Shown here: one piece after another, positions 34,768 to 44,209 of the stretch
How the letters are laid out: each line of letters begins with the position of its first letter
How positions within the stretch are numbered: position 1 is the stretch's first letter
Source: JACCTU01 sp963788055
GTDB lineage: Bacteria; Actinomycetota; Thermoleophilia; Gaiellales; Gaiellaceae
DNA length: 64,000 nt
Direction: 5' to 3'
Assembly: GCA_963788055.1 (NCBI GenBank)
Contig: CAWBFA010000003.1
Location: 62,001-126,000 of the forward strand
Program-made: the position numbers and the translations under genes
Notes under the pieces: generated by a model
Database searches by the model: none
The model's input: only the letters and a program-made list of their open reading frames with translations
Told to the model about the DNA's origin: nothing

Positions 34768-35685
34768 GGGGGCGGCCTCTGGTCTGGGTCGTGACGCCAG
34801 TCCACAACGGTGAGCGGTATCTCGCGGAGTGCATAGAGAGTGTCCTCGCGCAGACGTACGACAACTGGGAGTACCTCGTCGTAGACAACTGCAGCACGGA
34901 CCGGACGTCAGAGATCGTCCGCGCCTACTGCCAACGCGACGAACGCGTACGACTCGAGCGGAACTCCGAGTTCCTCCCAATGATCGCGAACTGGAATCGC
35001 GCGCTCCGGATGATTCCGAGAGCGGCGAAGTACTGCAAAGTCGTCCATGCGGACGACGCGCTTTTCCCACATTGCCTCGAGCGTATGGTCGAAGTAGCCG
35101 AGCGACACTCGTCCGTCGCCATCGTCTCCTCGCATGCGCTGTGGGGAGATGAGATCCGCCATCGTGAGGTGCCGTATCCGATCGGAGGTCGTAGACGGAA
35201 GCGCAGATCTGCCGCGCAACGCTGCTGGGCCACTGCTATGTCTTCGGATCGCCGTCATCGTTGCTGCTCCGCGCGACCGACGTCAGGTTCCGGCCCTCGT
35301 TCTACTCCGAAGACAACTTCCACGCCGACACCGAAGCCTGCTTCGATCTGCTCGGCACCGCCGATCTGGGATTCGTGCACGAAATCCTCACTCGCACAAG
35401 GCTCCACGAAGAGGCGATGACCCCTTCGGCGCAAGAATTGGCACATCACACTATGGATGGATCGCGATGCATCTGAAGTTCGGTCGTCAGTACCTCGACA
35501 ACCGCGAGTACTACGCCCGGCCTCTGTACCGCCTACGTCGCTACGGGGTATTTCTCCTCAAGGCCGCGCTCAAGCTGAAGTTCAGGGACGCCCGGTTCCG
35601 GGAGCATCATCGTGCGACGCTGCGCTTGCTCGTCGATGCGCGACCCGGCATTCTCTCCGGCGCGCACGGTTCGGATGAGCGATGA
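34764..35685 (+). CDS. Glycosyltransferase family 2, frameshifted
   Basis: About 307 aa. The start MRGRPLVWVVTPVHNGERYL is followed by AECIESVLAQTYDNWEYLVV, DNCSTDRTSEIVRAYC and CKVVHADDALFPHCLERMVE with the D-D metal site: a classic GT-A GT2 enzyme. After breaks near 35185-35260 and 35440 it continues LLRATDVRFRPSFYSEDNFH, HADTEACFDLLGTADLGFVH and YWLAMHLK-like basic C-terminus (FLLKAALKLKFRDARFREHH). It begins inside the methyltransferase stop. Cytoplasmic; donor and acceptor unknown. Confidence 0.78.
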
Positions 35686-35697
35686 GGGACGTCGATC

Positions 35698-36836
35698 GTG
35701 AGAGTCGCGTATCCCACGATCTACGACTCAACCGACGAGCGTTCGTGGTCAGGGTTGGGATTCAACATCGCTCGCTGCCTCGGAATGGCGGGCTTCGCGT
35801 CCGGCGCATCGGCCCGCTCGAACGCAGGCGGCTACCACTAGCGCGAGTGTGGCAGGTGGAGGCGAGACTCTATGGTCGCCACTACGCACTTGATCGGGAT
35901 TTGCGCGTTGCGCGCAGGTATGCCTCGCAAGTCGCGAAATCCCTTCACCCGCGGATGTGCGACTTGGTGTTCAGTCCAGGAACGGTCCCGATCGCGTATC
36001 TCCAGACCCCGCTTCCGATCGTGATCTGGACCGACGCGCCTTTCGCCGCGATGCTTCGAACATATCCTGAGTTCCAGGTATACAGCCGACGCTCTATTCG
36101 GTCTGCGTCGGATCTCGAGGCGCGTGCTCTCGAACGCGTGAGCCTTGCGTTCTATGCCTCGGAGTGGGGCGCCCGAGCGCAGTAGAGGACCACGGCGCCG
36201 ATCCTCAGCGAGTCGAGGTGCTGCCGTTCGGCGCGAACATGTCCATCACCCACGGCCGCGAGGAAGTCGTGGCGAGATGGTGCGCCACCGTCCGGATGAG
36301 AGGTGCCGTCTCCTGTTCGTCGGGGTCGACTGGTATCGGAAGGGCGGCGATCGAGCGGTGGAGGCGGCGCGGATCCTGAACGAAGGGGGTCTGCCGACCG
36401 AGCTCCACGTCGTGGGCTCGGCTCCCGATCGGCGCGCACGACCTACCCTCCTGGGTGCGGTCCATGGGTACGTCGACAAGCGGACGGACGCAGGTGCGGC
36501 TTGATGCGCCGCCTCTACCAGGACTCCCACTTCCTGATTCATCCTGCGTCAGCGGAAGCCTTCGGCGTCGTCTTCTGCGAGGCTGCCGCACACGGCGTCG
36601 TCTCCATCGCATCGAACGTCGGCGGGATCCCGTCTGCTGTGCGAGCGGGGGTCACCGGGATCTTGTGCGATCCGGCCGCTCCAGGCGAAGCGTACGCGGA
36701 CGAAGTCTGGCGGCTCATGCAGGATCGCAACGGGTACGAAGCGATGGCGGTCGGAGCGTTCGAGGAGTACAAGCACAACCTCAGTTGGGAGGCCCAGGCG
36801 GTTCGGGTGAAGGCGCGCCTTGCGCAACTCTTCTGA
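35698..36836 (+). CDS. Glycosyltransferase family 4, frameshifted
   Basis: About 380 aa. GTG start at 35698 gives VRVAYPTIYDSTDERSWSGL. A middle part reads DLVFSPGTVPIAYLQTPLPI VIWTDAPFAAML, then RVEVLPFGANM after a break near 36185. The C-terminal GT-B domain is RCRLLFVGVDWYRKGGDRAV, EAARILNEGGLPTELHVVGS, LYQDSHFLIHPASAEAFGVV FCEAAAHGVVSIAS with the catalytic ExFGxxxxE, and GVTGILCDPAAPGEAYADEV. Breaks lie near 35770-35850, 36270-36300, 36440-36500. GT4 enzymes retain the anomeric configuration. The next gene (flippase) begins within its last codons. Confidence 0.74.
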
Positions 36837-38407
36837 GCTTGCGGAGCCAGGCGAGCCGTTTCTGAGGCATCAGCGCCGGTCGCCGGTGACGAACGCGCTC
36901 ATGGACGCAACCGCGTTCGTTCATCAGGCTTTGCTCACGCTCGTCCTGACTCCGGTGATTCTTCACTTCATCGGCGCAGAACAGTACGGCGTCTACGCAC
37001 TTGCCTGGCCTTAGTCAGCGCGTTGGCTCTCCTCAGGCTCGGCATGGACGGGACCGTCATGCGTTTTCTTGCAGCGAGCTTCGCGGCGTCTGATCTCGAT
37101 GAGGCTCGGTCCGTGATCGGAGTCGGGCTTATCTTCTATCTCACCGTTGGCGTTGTCGGAGCCGTCATTGCAGCCGTCTTTGGGCACTACTTCATCGGGA
37201 TCTTCTCGCTGTCGCCAGATCTCGAGTCGAGCGCCTCTTTCGTTTTTTCGGTCGCCGGGCTGTCGTTCTTGTTTTCGACACTTCAGTGTCCTGTGTTCGC
37301 GATCACGGCGGCCCTGCAGCGTTTCGACGTCGCAGTGGTCGCGTACTTGATTGGAGGGACCGCATACGCGATCGCGACCGTCGTGGTGCTGTCCCTCGGC
37401 TGGGGACTAACGGGATTCATCATCGTCGTAGCGCTGCAACAAGCGTTGGTACTGGCGATCGTCGTCCAGCGCAACAGGCGCCTGGTCCCGAGCTCGGGCT
37501 GCGCCCGGCGTACGACCGCACGCTCTTGAAGAGGATGATGTCGTTCAGCGGGTACTCGTTCGTTTCTGAACCTCGCCGGGACTGTTCTTCTCCAGCTGGA
37601 CAAGTTCGTTCTCGGAGCGCTGACGAACCCCGCGATCGTCACCTACTACGTCGTCCCGGCGAACATCGCGTCGTACCTGTATGCAGGCGTTCAGCGACTC
37701 GCCACGATCACGATACCGTTGTCCACCGACCTGCATGTTCGTGGCGAGAAGGAGGAGCTGCGTCGGTTCTACATTCGCGCAAGCCGACTTCTCGTGCTCG
37801 TCCTCGTGACATTCGCCGTCCCGGTCTTCGTCCTTGCGCGCGAGATCCTGCTCCACTGGCTCGACGCGTCGTTTGCGGCGACGAGCTTCGAGGTGCTCCG
37901 TCTGCTGACTTTGACGAACTGCCTCCTGGCTCTGTTCGCTCTGCCGTACTTCCTGACGCTCGGACTTGGCAGGCCGCAGACTCTCGGCGTTGTTCAACGT
38001 TTTCACGGCCGCGATCAACGTCGTCCTGATCTTCATCCTGATTCCGCCTACGGGCTGATCGGCGCCGCAGTCGCGTACCTGGTGTGACCGTGCTCACGGT
38101 GCCCCTGGCGGTGCTCTACATCGAGCGTCGTCTGCTGGGGCTCTCCGCGTCGCCGTGGCCTGCGGTTCTTGCGCGGCTTGCGCCCGTGGTGGCTGCGCAA
38201 ACCGTCGTCTGCTTGCTTCTCCGCCCGCTGAGTCACCGGGCTGCTCGAGCTGCTCGGATCCTGTTGCTGTCGGTCGCAGCGGCACCCGCGCTCGCGCTCG
38301 TTACTGGATATCTCAGGCAAGGACCGCGCCATGATCATGCGCCTCCCCGGTGCAGCGACTGCTACGTGGCGTCCGGTGAGAGGACAGCGACGGCTGCGGG
38401 AACTTAG
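36820..38407 (+). CDS. Wzx-like oligosaccharide flippase, frameshifted
   Basis: About 500 aa when joined, with 12-14 hydrophobic helices. Pieces: TNALMDATAFVHQALLTLVL TPVILHFIGAEQYGVYALAW, RLGMDGTVMRFLAASFAASD, VIGVGLIFYLTVGVVGAVIA, QRFDVAVVAYLIGGTAYAIA, TLLKRMMSFSGYSFVSE, LRRFYIRASRLLVLVLVTFA, FALPYFLTLGLGRPQTLG, YGLIGAAVAYLV and ARLAPVVAAQTVVCLLLRP. This order matches MOP-superfamily polysaccharide exporters, which flip lipid-linked repeat units across the membrane. Breaks lie near 37010, 37490, 37570, 37990 and 38087. The C-terminal end is uncertain by some 30 bases, ending against the convergent phosphatase gene. Confidence 0.75.
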
Positions 38408-38982
38408 GCTTGCCCAGAAGCCGGCGGCGTAGACCCACCGAACAACGCCGCCGCCAGTCGCTCCGTCTGCTCGACGACGTTGTCACCGATCTGGCGTTGA
38501 GCGCGGCGCGAACGCCCGAGCGGGTCGGCAAGCTCGGCGAGGAACGCCTCGTCCGACCGCTGCGCTGCCGCGGCCGCAACGACGCGCCGTGCGTGGTCGA
38601 CGGCGTCTTCGACGTCGACCGAGACCTGCTCCAGGAGGTGTACGAGCTCGGGGAGCGTGAAGGTTCGATTACGGGCTGCACCGCCGTTCATGACCGCCGC
38701 GGCCACGTGCATCCGCTCAAACCCGACAACGAGATCCGCACGCTCGACCGCTCCGGCCGGTAGGCCGCGCGCACGGTGGCCGGACAAGTCGAGTCCCAGC
38801 CGAGACGCCGTGCGCGCGGCCTCGGGCAACGGGCCCAACGGGCCGACGTCGACGGTTCCGAACGACTCAGCCTCGACCGGCAGTCCTTCCGTCGCCTTCC
38901 GGAGTACCGCCGTGGCGAGCGGGCTCCGGAACCGGTTGCCCGTGCAAACGAATGCAATTCGAAACGCGGAATTCGAGCTCAC
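38404..38982 (-). CDS. Low-molecular-weight protein tyrosine phosphatase
   Basis: 192 aa. The signature loop is VCTGNRFRSPLATAVLRK, matching C-x4-x-R-S with the nucleophilic Cys and binding Arg near the N-terminus. The general-acid Asp is in the late ELADPLGRSRRAQRQ. It has LGLDLSGHRARGL, typical of LMW-PTP. In polysaccharide loci (Wzb) such enzymes dephosphorylate the BY-kinase, encoded here at 39885, and so cycle polymer assembly. It is a single minus-strand gene with an intact frame, the first after the broken 25-38 kb zone. Confidence 0.88.
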   Translation of the reverse strand: MSSNSAFRIAFVCTGNRFRSPLATAVLRKATEGLPVEAESFGTVDVGPLGPLPEAARTASRLGLDLSGHRARGLPAGAVERADLVVGFERMHVAAAVMNGGAARNRTFTLPELVHLLEQVSVDVEDAVDHARRVVAAAAAQRSDEAFLAELADPLGRSRRAQRQIGDNVVEQTERLAAALFGGSTPPASGQA

Positions 38983-39142
38983 GGCGCGACAATAGTGCCT
39001 CCGACCGGGGTGGCTTCGAGCGTGGGACCCTGCCGGGGCTTTGGCGACAGCAAAACTCGCCCGCCGCGAGCGGCATGGTCGGGAGCGTGGTCATGTTCGT
39101 CCGCCTTCTCGCCGACGGCGCTGGTTCGCCCCGGCGCCCGCA

Positions 39143-39172
39143 GGGGGAGCAGGCACGGTGCCTGCTTCCCCC
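39143..39172. terminator. Intergenic hairpin downstream of the LPxTG gene
   Basis: GGGGGAGCAGGCAC paired with GTGCCTGCTTCCCCC (one T bulge). It lies 18 bases beyond the stop of the minus-strand gene at 39190. There is no good T-run on that strand, so its strength as a terminator is uncertain. The rest of 38983-39189 shows nothing else. Confidence 0.5.
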
Positions 39173-39189
39173 TTACGGTTCGGTTCTGC

Positions 39190-39714
39190 TTAGCGGTGAG
39201 TCGAGCGCTGCCCGGCGCGACGAAGCGCGAAGCCGCTCGCCATCAAGGCGCCGGAGATCAACACGGTCAGGAGCAGTGAGATGCCGGTAAAGGGCAGCGT
39301 TCCTGCCTCCCCCGCGACCTCGCCGAGCTGCTGGCCGCCGGCGACGTTGTTGTTGTCCGTAGGTGCAGCCTCTTCCTTCACCTCGTCTTCGCCGTACTCC
39401 GCGGCCGCCGGTGAGATCTCGCGCACAAGCGGCGCCTGCGCGACGACCTGCTTCACGGTGTTCCCGGCGCTCTCAGCCGTTGCGGCGGCGTACCCGAGCC
39501 CGCCGAAGGATGCGAAGGTCCCGAGCATGAACGTGGTCACGGCCCCTGCGAACGCGACACGCGACCACACACGTCCGGCCCGACTCCCTCCGGGCTCGAG
39601 CGAAGCGGCGATCCGTGCCACGAGCTCATCGGCGGGAACGGGCGCATCAGCACGCAACCGCCGCTCGATTTCCCGCCTTCGTCCTCCGAACGTCCAGAAC
39701 TTCATCATCGACAC
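39190..39714 (-). CDS. LPxTG-anchored surface protein with an N-terminal cytoplasmic/transmembrane part
   Basis: 174 aa. The N-terminus is basic and cytoplasmic (MMKFWTFGGRRREIERRLRA, then DELVARIAASLEPG), followed by a helix (VAFAGAVTTFMLGTFASFGG). About 65 exported residues follow (SAGNTVKQVVAQAPLVREIS, then acidic EYGEDEVKEEAAPT), and at the C-terminus a full sorting signal: LPFTG, a 20-residue hydrophobic helix (ISLLLTVLISGALMASGFAL) and RRAGQR. Class-type sortases cut between T and G and link the protein to the wall. No sortase gene is in the window. It is divergent from the BY-kinase gene with 170 bases between. Confidence 0.8.
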   Translation of the reverse strand: MSMMKFWTFGGRRREIERRLRADAPVPADELVARIAASLEPGGSRAGRVWSRVAFAGAVTTFMLGTFASFGGLGYAAATAESAGNTVKQVVAQAPLVREISPAAAEYGEDEVKEEAAPTDNNNVAGGQQLGEVAGEAGTLPFTGISLLLTVLISGALMASGFALRRAGQRSTHR

Positions 39715-39884
39715 TCCCCGTTATACGCCTGGTTTTAAGAGCTGTACCGGGCGGATGACCCAAATCCTTACAGGCCTCGACTCGGTAAAGGAGGCATCTC
39801 GGTCGAGTTACCTCTTCTGAGTGATAGAGGGCACCCTAAGAACGGTGGTACCCTCGGGACGTAGGCGCCGGCGCGCGTCTCGCC

Positions 39885-41543
39885 GTGCGACCTTGGGGCC
39901 AGCCAATCTTGGAAACGAAGCCGTTCACGCATCTGACCACCCTCGCCGACTACGTCGCTGTCCTACGACGTCGCAAGTGGATCATCCTGCAGGCCCTGAT
40001 CGTGGTGCCCGTCGCCGCCGGATTGCTGTCGAGCAGCCAGGAGCCCCGCTACAGCGCGGCGGCCGAGGTTCTGCTTAGCCGCCAGAATCTTGCGTCGACG
40101 CTGACCGGGACCACCGATCCTCTGCTGTATCAGGATCCGAACAGGCTGTTGTCGACCCAGGCCGGCCTGGCGCGCTCACCGGCGCTGTTCGAGGAGGTCG
40201 CGACGTCGATCGGGCATGCCCGGTCGCCGGGCGAGATCGCCGGCGCCTCGAGCGTTTTCCCAAAGGGTGACTCCGACCTCCTCGTGTTCTCGGCCGCGGA
40301 CAGGGAGGGCGACGTCGCGATGAGAATCGCAAACGCATACGCTCGCGCCTACACCGTCTACCGCGCCGACCTCGATACGCAGACGTTCCGTCGGGCGCGC
40401 CTCGAGCTTCGAGGCCGGATCGATCAGCTCGAGGCGGGCGGAGTGGATCGCTCGTCCGACGTGTACTCCAACCTCGTCCAGAAAGAGCAGGAACTGAGGA
40501 CGCTGGAAGAGCTCCAAACGTCGAACACGACGGTCACGCAGCTTGCCACCGGCGCTGGGAAAATCCAGCCTCAGCCCCGCCGCGCCGTGCTACTCGGCGT
40601 CCTTCTCGGCTGCGGGCTCGGCTTGGTGCTGGCGTTTCTGTGGGAGGCCCTCGACAAGCGCGTTCGGTCGAGCGAGGAGATCCAGGACCGCCTCGGCATC
40701 CCGCTGCTGGGCAGACTCCCCTCGCCTCCGCGCGACCTCCGAAAGCGAACGCGGCTCGCGACGGTCGAGGAACCTAGCGGAATGGACGCGGAGGCTTTTC
40801 GGATGCTGAGGACGAGCCTGGAGTTTTCGATGCCCGGCGAGGACATCCGCTCCATCATGGTGACGAGCGCGCTCCAGAACGAGGGGAAGTCGACGACGAT
40901 CGCGAACCTCGCGGTCGCGTTCGCGCGCTCCGGGCGGAACGTGATTCTCGTCGACCTCGACCTCCGGAGACCGTTCGTCGGTCGATTCTTCGCGGTCGAC
41001 AACGTACCCGGGGTCACGACCGTCGCTCGCGGTCGCGCCTCGCTCGACGAGGCCCTGGTGTCTATTGCGCTCACTTCGCCGCAGCGTCTCGAAACCGAAA
41101 GCGGGAACGGCGCGGCAGCCGTGTCCGGGAACGGCGCCGCAGCCGTCTCGGGCATCCTCCAGGTGCTCCCGAGCGGAGAGCTGCCACCTAACCCCGGGGA
41201 GTTCGTGGCCACCGAGGCCGTCGCGAAGATCCTCGCTGAACTGTCGGATCGCGCAGATCTCGTGCTCGTCGACGCTCCTCCGCTGCTCCCTGTCGGAGAC
41301 GCGGCGACGCTGAGTGCGCACGTGGACGCGTTGTTCATCGTGGCGCGTATGAATGTGATCGATCGCTCGGCGTTGACAGAACTCGCACGGCGCCTTTCCG
41401 CCGTACCCGCTCGTGTCCTCGGGTTCGTCGTCGCGGGCGGTAGTCACGACGCGAGCTACGGCGCGGGATACGGCTACGGCTACCGTCAAGCACGCGCCCA
41501 GAAGGCGCGTTCAAAGCGGCGCTCCCCGAGCTCCGCAAGGTAG
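39885..41543 (+). CDS. Polysaccharide co-polymerase with fused BY-kinase domain
   Basis: 552 aa. N-terminal Wzz domain: a helix at about residues 32-50 (WIILQALIVVPVAAGLLSSS), a periplasmic-type part with a coiled coil (FRRARLELRGRIDQLEAGG), then helix 2 at about 228-250 (AVLLGVLLGCGLGLVLAFLW). The kinase domain has Walker A SALQNEGKSTTIANLA (about 327), Walker A-prime VILVDLDLRRP (about 352) and Walker B LVLVDAPPLLPVGD (about 458). The C-terminal tail is tyrosine-rich (YGAGYGYGYRQ), the autophosphorylation cluster. A 24-base tandem duplication (GNGAAAVS twice) interrupts the kinase domain at about 41102-41151. GTG start at 39885 or TTG at 39909. With the LMW-PTP and Wzy it forms a Wzx/Wzy pathway. 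Confidence 0.92.
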   Translation: MRPWGQPILETKPFTHLTTLADYVAVLRRRKWIILQALIVVPVAAGLLSSSQEPRYSAAAEVLLSRQNLASTLTGTTDPLLYQDPNRLLSTQAGLARSPALFEEVATSIGHARSPGEIAGASSVFPKGDSDLLVFSAADREGDVAMRIANAYARAYTVYRADLDTQTFRRARLELRGRIDQLEAGGVDRSSDVYSNLVQKEQELRTLEELQTSNTTVTQLATGAGKIQPQPRRAVLLGVLLGCGLGLVLAFLWEALDKRVRSSEEIQDRLGIPLLGRLPSPPRDLRKRTRLATVEEPSGMDAEAFRMLRTSLEFSMPGEDIRSIMVTSALQNEGKSTTIANLAVAFARSGRNVILVDLDLRRPFVGRFFAVDNVPGVTTVARGRASLDEALVSIALTSPQRLETESGNGAAAVSGNGAAAVSGILQVLPSGELPPNPGEFVATEAVAKILAELSDRADLVLVDAPPLLPVGDAATLSAHVDALFIVARMNVIDRSALTELARRLSAVPARVLGFVVAGGSHDASYGAGYGYGYRQARAQKARSKRRSPSSAR

Positions 41544-41579
41544 CCGCCTGGACCGCGGCGGCAGATCTAGGCCAGGACA

Positions 41580-43541
41580 GTGGTCGAGGGCACCGTAGGT
41601 CGCGCAGCCTCGGATCGCCTCGTCGGCGCCGAGCCCGCACGAACGCAGCGGGAGCTTCGGGTGGCCCGGTTCGCCGCGACGATTCCTCCGACATTCGGAG
41701 CGGTGGGCGTGGCTGGGCTCGCCGCGTTTCAAGGCGGGTACTTCCCGCCCGCGTGGGGCTGGGCAACGCTGCTCTTCCTTTGGGTCGCCGCCGTTTCAGT
41801 GGTCGCTCGATCGTCCATGCGGTTGAACGCCTGGTCGGTTGGCTTCGTTGCCTTACTCGTGTCGGTTGGAGCGTGGATCGGCGCCTCGACCCTATGGTCG
41901 CCCAGCCTCACGGCCTCCGTACCCGAGGTGGGTCGCGTCGCCGTCTACGTCTCTGCGGCGCTGGCCCTCGTGACCGTCGTCGGTCGGTCGAGCTACGTTC
42001 CGTTCCTCGGCGGTGTTCTCGCCGGAATCACCGCAGTCTGCTCGTACAGCCTGGCGACGAGGCTGTTTCCTGACCGATTCGGCGTCTTCGACCCGTACGC
42101 CATCTACCGTGTCTCCGAGCCGCTCGGCTATTGGAATGCGCTCGGTCTCCTCGCCGTCGTCGGCGTCGTGCTCGCGCTGGGTTTCGTCACCGATTCGAGA
42201 GCCGCATCGTCTCGCGCGGCGGCCGCCGCGACGCTCGTGATCACGCTACCGACGCTCTACTTCACGTTCGGCCGGGGCGGATGGATCGCCCTCTTCGCGG
42301 CGCTGTGCGCACTTCTCGCCTTGTCGCCGGCACGCCTCTGGGTGACCGCCGCGTCGTCGGTGGTTCTCATTCCGGCGGTCGCCGTCGTCTTCATCGCTTC
42401 AGGATCGAACGCACTAACGCATCGGAACGCGGCGCTGGGGGACGCGATCGGCCAAGGGCGGCGGCTCGCCTTGGCAGTTCTGGTCGCCTCGGCCGCTTCT
42501 GCCGTCCTCGCAATCCTCCTCGCGCGCATGCAGGGTGCGATACGGGTGCCGCCGACTGCAGTGAAGGCTTTTGGCGCAGCCGTCCTGGCCGCCGGCATCC
42601 TTGTCGCGGGCGCCGGAATCGCGGCGGCGGGAGGGCCAGAGTCGATCGTTCGCCGCGCCTACGATGAGTTCCACGAGCCGCCGCCGCGACCGGTCGACCT
42701 GAACGACCGCCTCCGGAACCTCTCGGGCAACGGGCGAGCCGAGCTGTGGTCGATCGCCTGGCGTCAGTACCGCGACAGTCCCTGGATCGGCAGCGGCGCT
42801 GGGACATACGAACGTTATTACGCCGCCCGCCGCGAGCCGGGAGCGCCGAAGGTACGCGATGCGCACGGCCTCTACGTCGAGACGCTCGCCGAACTCGGAG
42901 GGGTCGGATTGGGTGTGCTGGCGCTTACGCTCTCGTGGCCACTCGTCGCCGCGGTGCGTTCTCGCCGATCGGCAGTGGTGCCCGCCGCCGCTGCCGCGTA
43001 CTTTGCCTACCTCGTTCACGCCGCAGCCGACTGGGACTGGGAGATGCCAGCCGTGACGACCGTCGCGATCTTTTGCGCCGGAGCGATCGTGGTCGCCACC
43101 GGGCGCGAGGCCGGGGCGTTCGTCGGGGGGCGGCAGCGGGCCGCGATCGCGGCGGCAGCCATCGTTCTTGCGGTCCCCGCCGCTTATTTGCTCCTCGGCG
43201 AGGCGGCGCTCAACGAGGCCGACGCCGCACGTCGGGACGGAGACGTCACCGGCGCCTTGAACCACGCCCGTCAAGCCACTGAGGTGTTCCCATGGTCGGC
43301 TCGGGCGTGGATCGGGCTCGCCGAAGCACGCGTCGCGGCAGGTGACCGCCGCGGCGCGCTCGCTGCCTTCCGGCGGGCAGCCGTGAAGGACCCTGGCGAT
43401 TGGCGTGGGTGGCTCGGAATCGCCCGGACCACCAACGGCTCGGCCCGCGACTCAGCTCTCAGCCGCGCGACGCGGTTGAACCCGAGCGGCCTCGACATCG
43501 CGCAGTTTCGGCTTCGCCTCCGGCATGGCGACGCGCCGTGA
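41580..43541 (+). CDS. O-antigen ligase/polymerase family membrane protein with C-terminal TPR part
   Basis: 653 aa. About 12 helices in residues 30-500 (FGAVGVAGLAAFQGGYFPPA, WATLLFLWVAAVSVVARSSM, LLAVVGVVLALGFVTDSRAA and others). The extracytoplasmic loop carries NDRLRNLSGNGRAELWSIAW, RQYRDSPWIGSGAGTYERYY and DAHGLYVETLAELGGVGLGV, the Wzy_C/WaaL pattern with the catalytic-type Arg and His. The last 120 residues are TPR-like (ALNEADAARRDGDVTGALNH, AWIGLAEARVAAGDRRGALA). It polymerises or ligates lipid-linked repeat units. The stop overlaps the ECF sigma start by four bases (GTGA), coupling the two. Confidence 0.85.
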   Translation: MVEGTVGRAASDRLVGAEPARTQRELRVARFAATIPPTFGAVGVAGLAAFQGGYFPPAWGWATLLFLWVAAVSVVARSSMRLNAWSVGFVALLVSVGAWIGASTLWSPSLTASVPEVGRVAVYVSAALALVTVVGRSSYVPFLGGVLAGITAVCSYSLATRLFPDRFGVFDPYAIYRVSEPLGYWNALGLLAVVGVVLALGFVTDSRAASSRAAAAATLVITLPTLYFTFGRGGWIALFAALCALLALSPARLWVTAASSVVLIPAVAVVFIASGSNALTHRNAALGDAIGQGRRLALAVLVASAASAVLAILLARMQGAIRVPPTAVKAFGAAVLAAGILVAGAGIAAAGGPESIVRRAYDEFHEPPPRPVDLNDRLRNLSGNGRAELWSIAWRQYRDSPWIGSGAGTYERYYAARREPGAPKVRDAHGLYVETLAELGGVGLGVLALTLSWPLVAAVRSRRSAVVPAAAAAYFAYLVHAAADWDWEMPAVTTVAIFCAGAIVVATGREAGAFVGGRQRAAIAAAAIVLAVPAAYLLLGEAALNEADAARRDGDVTGALNHARQATEVFPWSARAWIGLAEARVAAGDRRGALAAFRRAAVKDPGDWRGWLGIARTTNGSARDSALSRATRLNPSGLDIAQFRLRLRHGDAP

Positions 43542-44053
43542 CCCGCGACCCGCTTCGCGACCCTGCTCCGTTGATCAGGCGGGTCTACGCGTACGTCGCC
43601 TATCGGATCGGCGATGGCCCGGAGGCCGAGGACGTGACGAGCGCGACGTTCGAGCGAGCGGTGCGCTACAGGACGACGTATGACAGCCGACGCGGCGAGC
43701 CGGTCGCCTGGCTGCTCGGAATCGCCCGACGGTGCATCAATGACGCACGGGCTGCCAGGGCGCCCGGCCCGCGGGACGACGCCGTGGAGGTGACGGAGGA
43801 CTTCGCGCCTGAGGCGGAGCAGCGAGTCCTGCTCGCGAGGGCAGTGTCAAACCTGGACCAGCGAGATCGCGAGCTGATTGCGCTTCGCTACGGCGCCGAT
43901 CTGACCGCACGCCAGATCGCCGAGGTCATGGAAATGCAGACGAACGCGGTCGAAGTCGCGCTCCATCGCGCACTCGCGAGGCTGCGCGGCGACCTCGAAG
44001 GGGGTCACGGAGACGACCCAAGCCCGGAGCCGCGCGCCGAGCCGACACGCTGA
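43538..44053 (+). CDS. ECF-family RNA polymerase sigma factor
   Basis: 171 aa. The GTG start lies within the stop of the O-antigen-ligase gene. Sigma-2 region: LIRRVYAYVAYRIGDGPEAE DVTSATFERAVRYRTTY, including the EDVTSATFERA core-binding helix; GEPVAWLLGIARRCINDARA follows. Sigma-4: LDQRDRELIALRYGADLTAR QIAEVMEMQTNAVEVALHRA, the helix-turn-helix reading the -35. No anti-sigma gene follows directly. Translational coupling to a Wzy-like gene suggests it controls polysaccharide or envelope genes; that is inference. A candidate target promoter for the next gene lies at 44112. Confidence 0.88.
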   Translation: MTRDPLRDPAPLIRRVYAYVAYRIGDGPEAEDVTSATFERAVRYRTTYDSRRGEPVAWLLGIARRCINDARAARAPGPRDDAVEVTEDFAPEAEQRVLLARAVSNLDQRDRELIALRYGADLTARQIAEVMEMQTNAVEVALHRALARLRGDLEGGHGDDPSPEPRAEPTR

Positions 44054-44111
44054 GGCCGGAGCGGGGGCTTTCCCCTCGCGGACGGGGTACTGGTCAAAGG
44101 TTTAGCCGCTG

Positions 44112-44140
44112 TTGCGGCCAGGTGGCTTGTCGCCTATAAC
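44112..44140 (+). promoter_or_regulatory. Probable promoter of the phosphoglycosyltransferase gene
   Basis: TTGCGG (44112-44117), a 17-base spacer and TATAAC (44135-44140), about 70 bases before the GTG at 44210. The leader contains a small hairpin CACGGAC-GGAG-GTCCGTG near 44174-44191. This is a primary-sigma-like promoter, not an obvious ECF motif. Confidence 0.5.
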
Positions 44141-44209
44141 CTCATAACTGGGTGAAGGTGAGTTGCGGGCACGGACGGAGGTCCGTGGTGAGCTGGGGAG
44201 AGGGAAACT

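Noticed and set aside
34185..35420. One protein fusing a methyltransferase and a GT2
   Set aside because: The joined frame arises from an indel; the methyltransferase TGA (34765) and the GT2 ATG (34764) overlap in the usual ATGA way.
24889..38407. Treating the broken genes as true pseudogenes
   Set aside because: Domains stay complete and in order, start/stop overlaps are preserved, and breaks are single-base; sequencing indels are the simpler explanation, so they are annotated as frameshifted genes.
44054..44209. A cyclic-di-GMP-type riboswitch before the phosphoglycosyltransferase
   Set aside because: Some GGTCA/AGCCGC-like fragments are present but the conserved core and stems cannot be built; a plain promoter explains the region better.
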